Assembly (NCBI GenBank): GCA_964469765.1 | Contig: CAYYAU010000071.1 | Span: forward strand, 1 to 6,212 | Source: CAYYAU01 sp964469765 [NCBI: uncultured Clostridia bacterium] | Lineage (GTDB): Bacteria; UBA6262; WVXT01; CAYYAU01 | DNA: 6,212 bases | Direction of reading: 5' to 3' | In this document: positions 1 to 6,187 of the stretch, piece by piece | Layout of the letters: every line of letters starts with the position of its first letter | Numbering within the stretch: position 1 is the first letter of the stretch | The notes under the pieces: model-generated | Told to the model about the DNA's origin: nothing | The model's input: only the letters and a program-made list of their open reading frames with translations | Database searches by the model: none | Translations under genes and position numbers: made by a program

Positions 1-359
1 GCCTTTATTTTTTAGCTAAAATTTATAATGATTTTGAAAATTTATTTTCCGCTTAGGGGAAGGAAAGACAAAAGAACAACAAAAGGAAGCAGAAAACAAA
101 TTTTCTTAAATCTAAGATAAATTTTTTAACGCTAAAAAAGAGAATATGAATAAAATTTTTCTTGAACTGTTTAAAAGATTATAAACAGATTAACGCGGAT
201 AGCAATGCTGATTAACGCTGAATTATGTATCCGTGTGGTTCCGCGTTTAAATCAGCGTTATTCCGCTTCTATATCAGTATTCTAAAATTCTTTAATGTTC
301 TTCGAAAAATTTATTCTTCTTAATAAAATAAAAAAAATTGAATAGAGAAAAGGGTAAAT
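1..359. other. Non-coding leader upstream of trpG
   Basis: This AT-rich stretch has no gene I can support. The frame starting at base 3 is open from the window edge to a TAG at 54-56 (17 codons, ending in residues NLFSA). It could be the tail of an upstream gene, but it is short enough to be open by chance and does not resemble the end of TrpE. Bases 188-260 hold a more GC-rich repeat block, annotated separately. Several A/T-only stems occur, such as AGAAAA/TTTTCT at 91-106, but none looks like a terminator. I found no sigma70-type -35/-10 pair with good matches and correct spacing, and no Trp-rich leader peptide: the only TGG on this strand before trpG is at 236-238. An attenuator or tRNA-Trp T-box is therefore not supported. 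The operon promoter is either here but weakly matching, or upstream of the window. Confidence 0.6.
188..260. repeat. Intergenic repeat block with interlocking inverted repeats
   Basis: The 9-mer GATTAACGC occurs twice, at 188-196 and 210-218. AACGCGGA (192-199) is the exact reverse complement of TCCGCGTT (240-247). TAACGCTGA (213-221) is the exact reverse complement of TCAGCGTTA (252-260). The two inverted pairs interlock rather than nest, so a single strand cannot form both as simple hairpins; either they alternate or they make a pseudoknot. ACGCGGAT (193-200) can also pair with ATCCGTGT (229-236) using one G-U pair. The block is visibly richer in GC than its surroundings. It resembles short dispersed intergenic repeats carrying 'AACGCGGAT' and 'TCCGCGTT' words that I recall from many uncultivated bacterial genomes, but copy number in this genome cannot be seen here. 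Confidence 0.6.
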
Positions 360-923
360 ATGATTTTAGTGATTGATAATTATGATTCATTTGTGTATAA
401 CTTAGTTCAGTATTTAGGAGAATTGGAAAAAAACATCAAAGTATATAGAAATGATAAGATTTCTATTTCTGAAATAAGAAGGTTAAAACCAGCAAGGATT
501 ATTCTTTCCCCTGGTCCAGGAAGACCTGAAAAGGCTGGAATTTGTGTTGAGTTAATAGATAAGTTTAAAGAAACAACTCCAATACTGGGTGTATGCCTTG
601 GTCATCAAGCGATTGGTATTTGTTTTGGCGCAAAGGTCCAAAGAGCTCAGAAAATTATGCACGGTAAAACATCTCTTATTTTTCATAATAGAAAAGGTAT
701 CTTTAAAGATATACCATCTCCTTTTTCTGCAACTCGGTATCATTCATTAATTGTGTTAGAAGATGATTTCCCTTCTTCTTTAAAGATTATTGCATGGACA
801 AAAGAGAATGAAATTATGGGTATTCAACATAGAAAATTTTCTATATATGGTGTTCAGTTTCATCCAGAATCAATTCTTACAACACAAGGGAAGAAGATTT
901 TAAAGAATTTTCTTGAAATGTAG
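360..923 (+). CDS. trpG: Anthranilate synthase glutaminase subunit (TrpG/PabA family)
   Basis: This is a class I glutamine amidotransferase of 187 residues, the usual length for stand-alone TrpG. It hydrolyses glutamine and channels ammonia to TrpE, which makes anthranilate from chorismate in the cytoplasm. The N-terminus MILVIDNYDSF is the family signature and fixes the start. PGPG at 51-54 forms the oxyanion region, the nucleophile C79 sits in GVCLGHQ, and H168 and E170 in HPES complete the triad. A purine-rich GAGAAAAGGG precedes the ATG and is a modest ribosome binding site. The gene leads the visible operon, 18 nt ahead of trpD. No trpE is in the window, and TrpG and PabA cannot be separated by motif, so it may also serve PabB in folate synthesis. 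The trp context makes TrpG the better name. Confidence 0.96.
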   Translation: MILVIDNYDSFVYNLVQYLGELEKNIKVYRNDKISISEIRRLKPARIILSPGPGRPEKAGICVELIDKFKETTPILGVCLGHQAIGICFGAKVQRAQKIMHGKTSLIFHNRKGIFKDIPSPFSATRYHSLIVLEDDFPSSLKIIAWTKENEIMGIQHRKFSIYGVQFHPESILTTQGKKILKNFLEM

Positions 924-933
924 CAGGATATAT

Positions 934-938
934 GGAGG
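934..938 (+). promoter_or_regulatory. Ribosome binding site of trpD
   Basis: GGAGG lies only 3 nt before the ATG at 942, closer than the usual 5-9 nt. The trpD start is still preferred, because an ATG at 932 is in another frame and the protein from 942 begins like other TrpD proteins. Confidence 0.6.
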
Positions 939-941
939 AAT

Positions 942-1994
942 ATGATAAAAGAAGCAATCTCAAAGGTTGTAAGAAAAGAGAATCTTACAGAAAAAGAAGC
1001 AATAGAGGTTATGAATGAAATTATGGAAGGTGAGGCTACCGAGGCGCAAATAGCCTCTTTTATAACAGCTTTAAGGATGAAAAAAGAGACTGTTGAGGAG
1101 ATTACAGGGTGTGCAAAGGTTATGCGAGACCATGTTACAAAGATTAAAGTGAGAAAACCTCTAATAGGAATTGACAGAGATGAGATTAATATAGAAAAAG
1201 AGACAATTGTTGATACCTGTGGAACAGGCGGAGATAAAACAAACACATTTAATATTTCAACAGTGTGTGCGTTTGTAGTTGCTGGGTTAGGTGTAATTGT
1301 TGCAAAACATGGAAACAGGGCTGTTTCCAGTCATTGTGGAAGTGCTGATGTGTTGGAAGCATTGGGAATAAATTTAGAAATAACTCCATCACAGGTAGAA
1401 AGATGTTTAAATGAAATAGGAATTGGTTTTTTATATGCTCCTCTTCTTCACACTGCTATGAGGTATGCAATAGGTCCAAGAAGACAAATAGGGATAAGAA
1501 CCATATTTAATATTTTAGGTCCAATTACAAATCCAGCAGGGGCAAATGTTCAAGTGATTGGAGTATATACTCCAGAACTTACTACTTTATTAGCAAATGT
1601 ATTAAAAAATTTAGGTACAAAGAGAGCCTTTGTAGTATACGGTGAGGATTCTTTAGATGAAATTTCAATTACTGGAAACACGTTTGTGGCTGAACTTAAA
1701 TATAATAAGGTAGACAACTATACAGTTGTTCCGGAAGATTTTGGATTTAAAAGAGCAAGTATTGAAGATATAAAAGGTGGTAATGCAAAAGAAAATGCAG
1801 AAATAGTGCTTTCAATTTTAGAAGGAGAAAAGGGAGCAAAAAGGGATATTGTTTTAATGAATGCATCTGCTGCTTTGGTTGCTAGTGGAAAAGCAAAGGA
1901 TTTTAAAGAAGGAGTGAAATTAGCGAGTCATTCAATAGACTCAGGGTTAGCATTGAAGAAATTAGAGCTTTTAAGAGAGTATACAGTTAAGTAA
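942..1994 (+). CDS. trpD: Anthranilate phosphoribosyltransferase TrpD
   Basis: TrpD transfers the phosphoribosyl group of PRPP to anthranilate, giving phosphoribosylanthranilate, the second committed step to tryptophan. At 350 residues it has the usual length for a free-standing enzyme. An N-terminal helical domain (about 1-70, with the [17 protein letters not shown] pattern) precedes the nucleoside phosphoribosyltransferase class III catalytic domain. GTGGD at 94-98 binds the PRPP pyrophosphate, KHGNRAVSS at 122-130 and [10 protein letters not shown] at 133-142 form the active-site loops, LGPITNP at 192-198 is conserved, and D239/E240 match the acidic pair that binds the second Mg2+. A slightly charged, longer linker (about 76-87) precedes the GTGGD motif. 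Its stop codon overlaps the trpC start by one base (TAATG), which suggests translational coupling. It is not fused to TrpG, unlike the enterobacterial form. Confidence 0.98.
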   Translation: MIKEAISKVVRKENLTEKEAIEVMNEIMEGEATEAQIASFITALRMKKETVEEITGCAKVMRDHVTKIKVRKPLIGIDRDEINIEKETIVDTCGTGGDKTNTFNISTVCAFVVAGLGVIVAKHGNRAVSSHCGSADVLEALGINLEITPSQVERCLNEIGIGFLYAPLLHTAMRYAIGPRRQIGIRTIFNILGPITNPAGANVQVIGVYTPELTTLLANVLKNLGTKRAFVVYGEDSLDEISITGNTFVAELKYNKVDNYTVVPEDFGFKRASIEDIKGGNAKENAEIVLSILEGEKGAKRDIVLMNASAALVASGKAKDFKEGVKLASHSIDSGLALKKLELLREYTVK

Positions 1995-2779
1995 TGAATA
2001 TTCTTGATAAAATTGTAGGAAAGAAAAAAAAACGATTAGAAATAAGAAAAAGAATATTACCTCAATCAGAGATTATAAAGAAGGTTAACTCATTACCAGC
2101 TACTAAGGATTTTTTAAAGGCGATATCAGGCAATAAGGTTTCTATAATTGCTGAGATTAAGAAGGAATCACCTTCAGCTGGTGTAATTCTGAAAAGGCTA
2201 TATTTAAAAAAGATTGTTTCTGCCTATAATGAAACAGGTGTCAATGCCATTTCAGTGCTTACTGAAGAGGACTTTTTTAAAGGCCGATTACCTTCTCTTA
2301 TGGATGTAAGAGATTTAACCGAGCTTCCTATTTTAAGGAAGGATTTTATTATTGATGAGTATCAAGTATATGAAAGCAGGTTTTTTGGTGCTGATTGCAT
2401 ATTGCTAATAAGTAGGATTTTAACACAAGAAAGGATTGAAAAACTGCTTGAGATAGCGCACAGTTTAACATTAGATTGTTTAGTTGAGGTTGATTCAGAG
2501 GCTCAATTGAGGAAGGTGTTAAATACAAAAGCCAAAATAATTGGGATAAATAATAGAAACCTAAAGAATTTTAAAATAGACCTTTCTAAAACAAAAAAAC
2601 TAATTAAGAAGATTCCAAAGGATAAAATTATAGTTTCTGAAAGTGGAATAAAATCTTTAAGGGATGTTTCACTATTAAAAACGTTTCCTTTAGATGCTGT
2701 TTTAATTGGTCAATATTTTCTTCAAGCAAAGGATAGAGTGAAAAGAATTAATGATGTCAAAAGATTATTAGCAGATTAA
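1994..2779 (+). CDS. trpC: Indole-3-glycerol phosphate synthase TrpC
   Basis: TrpC is a (beta/alpha)8-barrel enzyme that decarboxylates and closes CdRP to indole-3-glycerol phosphate. The 261-residue length fits a monofunctional enzyme, separate from TrpF. The catalytic set is present. E54 and K56 lie in AEIKKESPS, and K116 (the proposed general acid) lies in LRKDF. E165 lies in VEVDS, N186 in GINNRNL, and E216/S217 in SESGI; these correspond to E51, K53, K110, E159, N180, E210 and S211 of the archaeal reference enzyme. The N-terminal helix region is very rich in lysine and arginine (residues 9-20). The ATG shares its A with the trpD stop and no good ribosome binding site lies at proper distance, so reinitiation by ribosomes finishing trpD is likely. 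The next in-frame Met is at residue 103, inside the barrel, so this start is secure. Confidence 0.97.
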   Translation: MNILDKIVGKKKKRLEIRKRILPQSEIIKKVNSLPATKDFLKAISGNKVSIIAEIKKESPSAGVILKRLYLKKIVSAYNETGVNAISVLTEEDFFKGRLPSLMDVRDLTELPILRKDFIIDEYQVYESRFFGADCILLISRILTQERIEKLLEIAHSLTLDCLVEVDSEAQLRKVLNTKAKIIGINNRNLKNFKIDLSKTKKLIKKIPKDKIIVSESGIKSLRDVSLLKTFPLDAVLIGQYFLQAKDRVKRINDVKRLLAD

Positions 2780-2814
2780 CTCTAATGGGCTATTTTTTAA
2801 ACCAAATTTAAGAT

Positions 2815-2820
2815 AGGAGG
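2815..2820 (+). promoter_or_regulatory. Strong ribosome binding site of trpB2
   Basis: AGGAGG, the full anti-SD match, lies 4 nt before the ATG at 2825. It is the strongest ribosome binding site in the window and contrasts with the weak sites before trpC, trpF and trpB. It suggests that trpB2 starts translation independently. Confidence 0.75.
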
Positions 2821-2824
2821 AGAA

Positions 2825-4177
2825 ATGGAAAATGTAAAAGTTTTTTTAGATGAAAAGGAGATGCCACAAGCATGGTACAATATTCAACCTGATTTACCAG
2901 AGCCATTAGCGCCACCAATTAATCCAAGAACAAAAAAACCTATTTCCGCAGATGATTTAGCACCAATATTTCCAAAGGCATTGATTGAACAAGAAGTAAG
3001 TCAAAAACGCTGGATTGAAATTCCTAAAGATGTTTTAGACATTTACAGAATGTGGAGGCCAACACCGTTACACAGGGCTGTTTATTTAGAAAAGGCTCTT
3101 AAGACGCCTGCAAGAATATATTTTAAAAATGAAAGTATAAGTCCACCGGGCAGCCACAAACCAAACACCGCTGTTGCACAGGCTTACTATAATAAAAAAG
3201 AAGGAGTAAAAAGAATTACAACTGAAACTGGAGCAGGTCAATGGGGAAGTGCCTTATCCTTTGCGTGTAATATATTTGGACTTAAATGTACAGTATATAT
3301 GGTAAAGATTAGTTATGAACAGAAACCATATAGAAAGATTCTAATGCAGGCATGGGGAGCAGATGTGCATTCCTCTCCAACAAACCTTACAAAAGCAGGG
3401 AGGTCTGTTTTAGAAAAAGACCCAAACTGTTTAGGCAGTTTAGGGGTAGCAATTTCAGAAGCTGTGGAGGATGCAGCAACTCATGATGATACTAAGTATT
3501 CTTTAGGTAGTGTATTAAACCATGTACTTCTTCATCAAACAGTTGTTGGCCTTGAACTTAAGAAGCAGTTAGAGATTATAGGTGAAAAACCGGATATCTT
3601 AGTGGGATGTGTTGGTGGTGGCTCAAACTTTGCTGGGTTTTGTTTTCCATTTGTGAAGGATAAACTTGACGGAAAGGATATACAGATTATTGCTACTGAA
3701 CCAACCGCTTGTCCAACATTAACAAAAGGTCCTTATACATATGATTTTGGAGATGTGGCACAGATGACACCATTACTGAAGATGTTTACATTAGGTCATT
3801 CCTTTATTCCTCCAGCAATTCATTCAGGAGGACTCAGATATCACGGCGACGCTCCTTTATTATGTCTTCTTGTGAATAAAGGCATCATTGAAGCAAGGGC
3901 ATATCATCAAAAAAGTATTTTTGAATCAGCAATACTTTTTACAAAAACAGAAGGAATTCTTCCTGCACCTGAGACTGCGCATGGAATTAAATGTGCAATT
4001 GATGAGGCAATTAAATGTAAACAAACAAATCAGAGTAAAGTTATAGTGATTGCATTTAGTGGACATGGACATTTTGATTTATCTGCTTATGAATCATACC
4101 TTTCAGGGAAACTTCAGGATTATGAATATCCAGAGCAGAAGATTAAAGAGGCATTAGAAAAGGTTCCTAAGATTTGA
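2825..4177 (+). CDS. trpB2: TrpB2-type tryptophan synthase beta chain
   Basis: This is a PLP-dependent fold-type II enzyme of the TrpB2 subfamily, 450 residues, longer than TrpB1 (about 400). The family condenses indole with L-serine; some archaeal members prefer O-phosphoserine. TrpB2 hallmarks are the N-terminal extension with [20 protein letters not shown] (17-36), RPTPLHRA (78-85), and HSGGLRYHG (333-341). The PLP-binding lysine is K112 in PGSHKPN, the catalytic glutamate is E134 in [14 protein letters not shown] at 264-268 binds the phosphate, and SGHGHFD (412-418) is the C-terminal cofactor motif. A COMM-like region covers about 205-242. The start follows the best ribosome binding site in the window, 45 nt after trpC. 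It lies inside the operon between trpC and trpF, beside a separate TrpB1 gene. It may salvage free indole, act without TrpA, or form its own complex; the sequence alone does not decide. Confidence 0.95.
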   Translation: MENVKVFLDEKEMPQAWYNIQPDLPEPLAPPINPRTKKPISADDLAPIFPKALIEQEVSQKRWIEIPKDVLDIYRMWRPTPLHRAVYLEKALKTPARIYFKNESISPPGSHKPNTAVAQAYYNKKEGVKRITTETGAGQWGSALSFACNIFGLKCTVYMVKISYEQKPYRKILMQAWGADVHSSPTNLTKAGRSVLEKDPNCLGSLGVAISEAVEDAATHDDTKYSLGSVLNHVLLHQTVVGLELKKQLEIIGEKPDILVGCVGGGSNFAGFCFPFVKDKLDGKDIQIIATEPTACPTLTKGPYTYDFGDVAQMTPLLKMFTLGHSFIPPAIHSGGLRYHGDAPLLCLLVNKGIIEARAYHQKSIFESAILFTKTEGILPAPETAHGIKCAIDEAIKCKQTNQSKVIVIAFSGHGHFDLSAYESYLSGKLQDYEYPEQKIKEALEKVPKI

Positions 4178-4178
4178 G

Positions 4179-4817
4179 ATGGTTAAGATAAAAATATGTG
4201 GAATTACTAATGAGAAGGATGCTATTTGGGCTAGTAATTTAGGTGTGGATTATTTAGGATTTAACTTTTATAAAAACAGTCCAAGAAAGATTTCTTTTTC
4301 TTTAGCAAAAGGTATTATCTCAAAACTTCCTTCATATGTAATGAAGGTGGGTGTTTTTGTAAATGAGCAGTTAAAGTTTGTTGAAAGAAAAGTAAAGCAG
4401 ATTGGATTAGATTTAGTTCAGCTTCATGGAGAAGAGCCTTTTCAATATTGTGATGAATTAATGAGTAAAGGTATTCGGGTGATAAAAGCCTTTAGAATTG
4501 GGAATAATTTTGATATAAATGTTGTCTCATCCTATAATACAGATTTTTATCTTTTAGATACTTATATCCCTAATATAGAAGGAGGTACTGGACTAAGTTT
4601 TGATTGGGAGAAGGCTGTTAAGATTAAAGAATTGAATAAACCAATATTCCTTGCTGGTGGATTAAATTCTGATAATGTGAAGGAGGCTATTGAAAAAGTA
4701 AAGCCGTATGGAGTTGATGTTGCTTCTGGTATAGAGAAAACGCCAAGAAGGAAGGATTATGATAAAATGCATACGTTTGTAAGAAATGTAAGAAATGTAA
4801 GAGATGTAAAGAAGTAA
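4179..4817 (+). CDS. trpF: Phosphoribosylanthranilate isomerase TrpF
   Basis: TrpF is a (beta/alpha)8-barrel that performs the Amadori rearrangement of phosphoribosylanthranilate to CdRP, the substrate of TrpC. It has 212 residues, slightly over the usual 200-205. The general base C7 lies in KICGIT and the general acid D127 in LLDTY. QLHGEE at 81-86, GGTG at 135-138, LAGGL at 158-162 and DVASGIE at 180-186 complete the phosphate and substrate sites. The ATG is one base after the trpB2 stop with no Shine-Dalgarno at normal distance, so translation is probably coupled. The last 12 codons (201-212, VRN-VRN-VRD-VKK) are written by a 9-nt tandem repeat and extend past the conserved fold. The core is certain; the tail is probably repeat-derived. 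Confidence 0.96.
   Translation: MVKIKICGITNEKDAIWASNLGVDYLGFNFYKNSPRKISFSLAKGIISKLPSYVMKVGVFVNEQLKFVERKVKQIGLDLVQLHGEEPFQYCDELMSKGIRVIKAFRIGNNFDINVVSSYNTDFYLLDTYIPNIEGGTGLSFDWEKAVKIKELNKPIFLAGGLNSDNVKEAIEKVKPYGVDVASGIEKTPRRKDYDKMHTFVRNVRNVRDVKK
4779..4814 (+). repeat. 9-nt tandem repeat at the 3' end of trpF
   Basis: There are four consecutive 9-nt units: GTAAGAAAT, GTAAGAAAT, GTAAGAGAT and a degenerate GTAAAGAAG. They end directly before the TAA stop. The unit is a multiple of three and lies exactly in the trpF frame, so each copy adds one V-R/K-N/D/K tripeptide. Copy number could change without shifting the frame. Confidence 0.85.
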
Positions 4818-4826
4818 CCACTGACA

Positions 4827-4847
4827 TTTCCACCTACGCGGTGGAAA
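4827..4847 (+). repeat. Perfect 8-bp hairpin between trpF and trpB
   Basis: TTTCCACC (4827-4834) and GGTGGAAA (4840-4847) form a perfect 8-bp stem around the loop TACGC. No U-run follows, so it is not a classical intrinsic terminator. It ends 12 nt before the trpB ATG, close enough to affect ribosome access, and the only Shine-Dalgarno-like sequence (AGGTAG, 4850-4855) lies just beside it. It may be a dispersed palindromic (REP-like) repeat, an mRNA-stability or processing element, or a translational control hairpin. The structure is certain from sequence; the role is inference. Confidence 0.7.
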
Positions 4848-4859
4848 ATAGGTAGAATA

Positions 4860-6074
4860 ATGAAAAGAATTCCTAATAAAAAAGGTTATTTCGGGAAGTT
4901 TGGTGGAAGGTTTGTTCCAGAAACACTTTTTTCTGCTTTAAAGGAGCTTGAACAAAGCTATACAAAGATAAAAAGGGACAAGACCTTCTGGGAAGAGGTT
5001 AGTTATTATTTAAATACATTTGCAGGAAGACCTACCCCATTATATCTTGCTAAAAATATTTCAAAGAGGTTTAAGCAAAGGATATATCTAAAAAGAGAGG
5101 ATTTGTGTCATACAGGAGCACATAAGATAAATAACACATTGGGACAGATTATTCTTGCTAAGAGGATGAATAAAAAAAGGGTTATTGCTGAAACAGGGGC
5201 TGGTCAGCACGGTGTTGCTGTTGCAACGGTGGGTAGTCTTTTTAATTTTCCATGTGACATTTATATGGGTAAAAAGGATATAGAAAGACAAAGACTTAAT
5301 GTGTTAAGAATGAGACTTTTAGGAGCAAATGTTATTCCGGTAACATCTGGCACACAAACTTTAAAGGATGCTGTTAATGAAACAATAAGGGATTGGGTAA
5401 CTAATGTCAGCACTACATATTATTTATTAGGTTCTTCAGTAGGTCCTCATCCTTACCCAATGATAGTAAGGGATTTTCAGTCAGTTATTGGAAAGGAGAC
5501 AAAAAAACAGATTCTACAAAAAGAGCATCGTTTTCCAGACTATCTTATTGCTTGTGTAGGAGGAGGGAGTAATGCAATAGGATTATTTTATCCATTCTTT
5601 GATAATGAAGTAAAGTTTATAGGAGTTGAGGCAGGTGGTTTAAATAGATATAACAATGCCGCTTCATTGACTTATGGCAAAATAGGGATTCTTCATGGAA
5701 CAAAAAGCTATATCCTTATGGATAAAAACGGTCAGATTCTGAATACGTATTCAATTGCACCAGGCCTTGATTATCCAGGTGTTGGTCCTGAGCACAGTTT
5801 TTATAAGGATATAAAAAGAGCAAAATATGTTACTGTTACTGATAAGGAGGCAATGGATGCCTTTAAAATGCTTTCTCAAGAAGAAGGAATAATTCCTGCA
5901 TTAGAACCAAGCCATGCACTTGCTTATACATTTAAGTTAGCAAAAGAAATAAAAAATAATAGCTTAATAGTTGTCTGTCTTTCTGGAAGAGGAGACAAGG
6001 ATATGCATATATATGAAGAATACCAAAGAACAAAACCAAATATCAAAAACCAAAAACCAAAGACCAAAAATTAG
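4860..6074 (+). CDS. trpB: Tryptophan synthase beta chain TrpB (TrpB1 type)
   Basis: This is the classical beta subunit, which condenses indole from TrpA with L-serine using [18 protein letters not shown] (9-23) is the canonical N-terminus and supports the start. RPTPL is at 57-61. K89 in HTGAHKINN is the PLP Schiff-base lysine, E111 in ETGAGQHG the catalytic acid/base, and GGGSN at 234-238 the phosphate loop. D304 in [11 protein letters not shown] closes the active site, E349 lies in PALEPSHAL, and S375 in SGRGDKD contacts the pyridine nitrogen. The COMM domain includes [14 protein letters not shown] (194-207). The conserved protein ends near residue 387-390; the rest to 404 ([14 protein letters not shown]) is encoded by a 7-nt repeat tract. 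Translation starts after a hairpin-bearing 42-nt gap with a weak ribosome binding site. No trpA follows within the 138 nt left in the window. Confidence 0.98.
   Translation: MKRIPNKKGYFGKFGGRFVPETLFSALKELEQSYTKIKRDKTFWEEVSYYLNTFAGRPTPLYLAKNISKRFKQRIYLKREDLCHTGAHKINNTLGQIILAKRMNKKRVIAETGAGQHGVAVATVGSLFNFPCDIYMGKKDIERQRLNVLRMRLLGANVIPVTSGTQTLKDAVNETIRDWVTNVSTTYYLLGSSVGPHPYPMIVRDFQSVIGKETKKQILQKEHRFPDYLIACVGGGSNAIGLFYPFFDNEVKFIGVEAGGLNRYNNAASLTYGKIGILHGTKSYILMDKNGQILNTYSIAPGLDYPGVGPEHSFYKDIKRAKYVTVTDKEAMDAFKMLSQEEGIIPALEPSHALAYTFKLAKEIKNNSLIVVCLSGRGDKDMHIYEEYQRTKPNIKNQKPKTKN
6022..6069 (+). repeat. ACCAAAA heptamer repeat forming the TrpB C-terminal tail
   Basis: Seven units can be read: ACCAAAG (6022), a 6-nt AACAAA (6029), ACCAAAT (6035), ATCAAAA (6042), ACCAAAA (6049), ACCAAAG (6056) and ACCAAAA (6063), followed by the sequence holding the trpB stop (6072-6074). 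Because 7 is not a multiple of 3, the units run through all three frames, and gain or loss of a copy would change the tail and stop. The tract begins in codon 388, just past the last conserved TrpB residues. Confidence 0.8.
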
Positions 6075-6101
6075 AAGCTAAAAGGGGAAAGGAAAAAAGA
6101 G

Positions 6102-6129
6102 AGTAATCAGTTATCAGTAATCAGTTTAT
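6102..6129 (+). repeat. AGTWATC heptamer repeat downstream of trpB
   Basis: There are four head-to-tail 7-nt units: AGTAATC (6102), AGTTATC (6109), AGTAATC (6116) and a decayed AGTTTAT (6123). They have the same period as the tract at the end of trpB but a different sequence. The pattern resembles short tandemly repeated heptamers found in intergenic DNA of several bacterial groups. No gene overlaps it. Confidence 0.8.
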
Positions 6130-6148
6130 AATCTACAAAAAACAGTAA

Positions 6149-6185
6149 CAAGTATGGAAAATCCAAATGTCCCTCCATACACTTG
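6149..6185. repeat. Inverted repeat downstream of trpB
   Basis: GTATGGA (6152-6158) pairs exactly with TCCATAC (6174-6180) around a 15-nt loop. After a 1-nt A bulge on the 3' side, CAA (6149-6151) can pair with TTG (6183-6185), with one further position left unpaired. No U-run follows, so it is not a standard terminator. It adjoins another inverted repeat and the heptamer tract, which suggests a composite intergenic repeat element. Confidence 0.5.
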
Positions 6186-6187
6186 TC

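Noticed and set aside
3-56. Tail of an upstream gene open from the window edge to TAG at 54-56.
   Set aside because: Only 17 codons are visible, with no recognisable family signature. An open run this short is expected by chance, so it is noted in the leader entry but not called as a gene.
91-106. AGAAAA/TTTTCT stem as a terminator of an upstream gene.
   Set aside because: It is a 6-bp stem with a single G-C pair at each end region and no U-run after it, too weak to call.
162-185. Promoter formed by TTGAAC (162-167) and TATAAA (180-185).
   Set aside because: The spacer is 12 nt, far below the 16-18 nt a sigma70-type promoter needs. In such AT-rich DNA these hexamers are common by chance.
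229-247. T-box riboswitch motif: TGGTTCCGCG resembles the antiterminator consensus UGGNACCGCG, and T-boxes do control trp genes in some bacteria.
   Set aside because: The conserved A after UGGN is T and the upstream AGGG is not matched. There is no downstream terminator with complementary arm and U-run, and no TGG specifier codon anywhere upstream of the motif. The match is better explained by the repeat block.
552-743. Minus-strand open frame of 63 codons inside trpG.
   Set aside because: It is fully antisense to conserved TrpG sequence including the nucleophile motif, with no family resemblance.
860-1246. Open frame of 128 codons on the minus strand across the trpG/trpD junction.
   Set aside because: It lies opposite strongly conserved TrpG and TrpD coding sequence and has a Ser/Ile/Phe-rich composition typical of antisense to Lys/Glu-rich genes. 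It shows no recognisable domain.
2780-2824. Possible terminator or operon break between trpC and trpB2 (TTAAA/TTTAA stem).
   Set aside because: The stem is only 5 A/T pairs with no GC and no following U-run. The gap is short and the same pathway continues on the same strand.
5088-5291. Minus-strand open frame of 67 codons inside trpB.
   Set aside because: It is fully antisense to the conserved PLP-lysine and GAGQHG region of TrpB, with no independent coding evidence.
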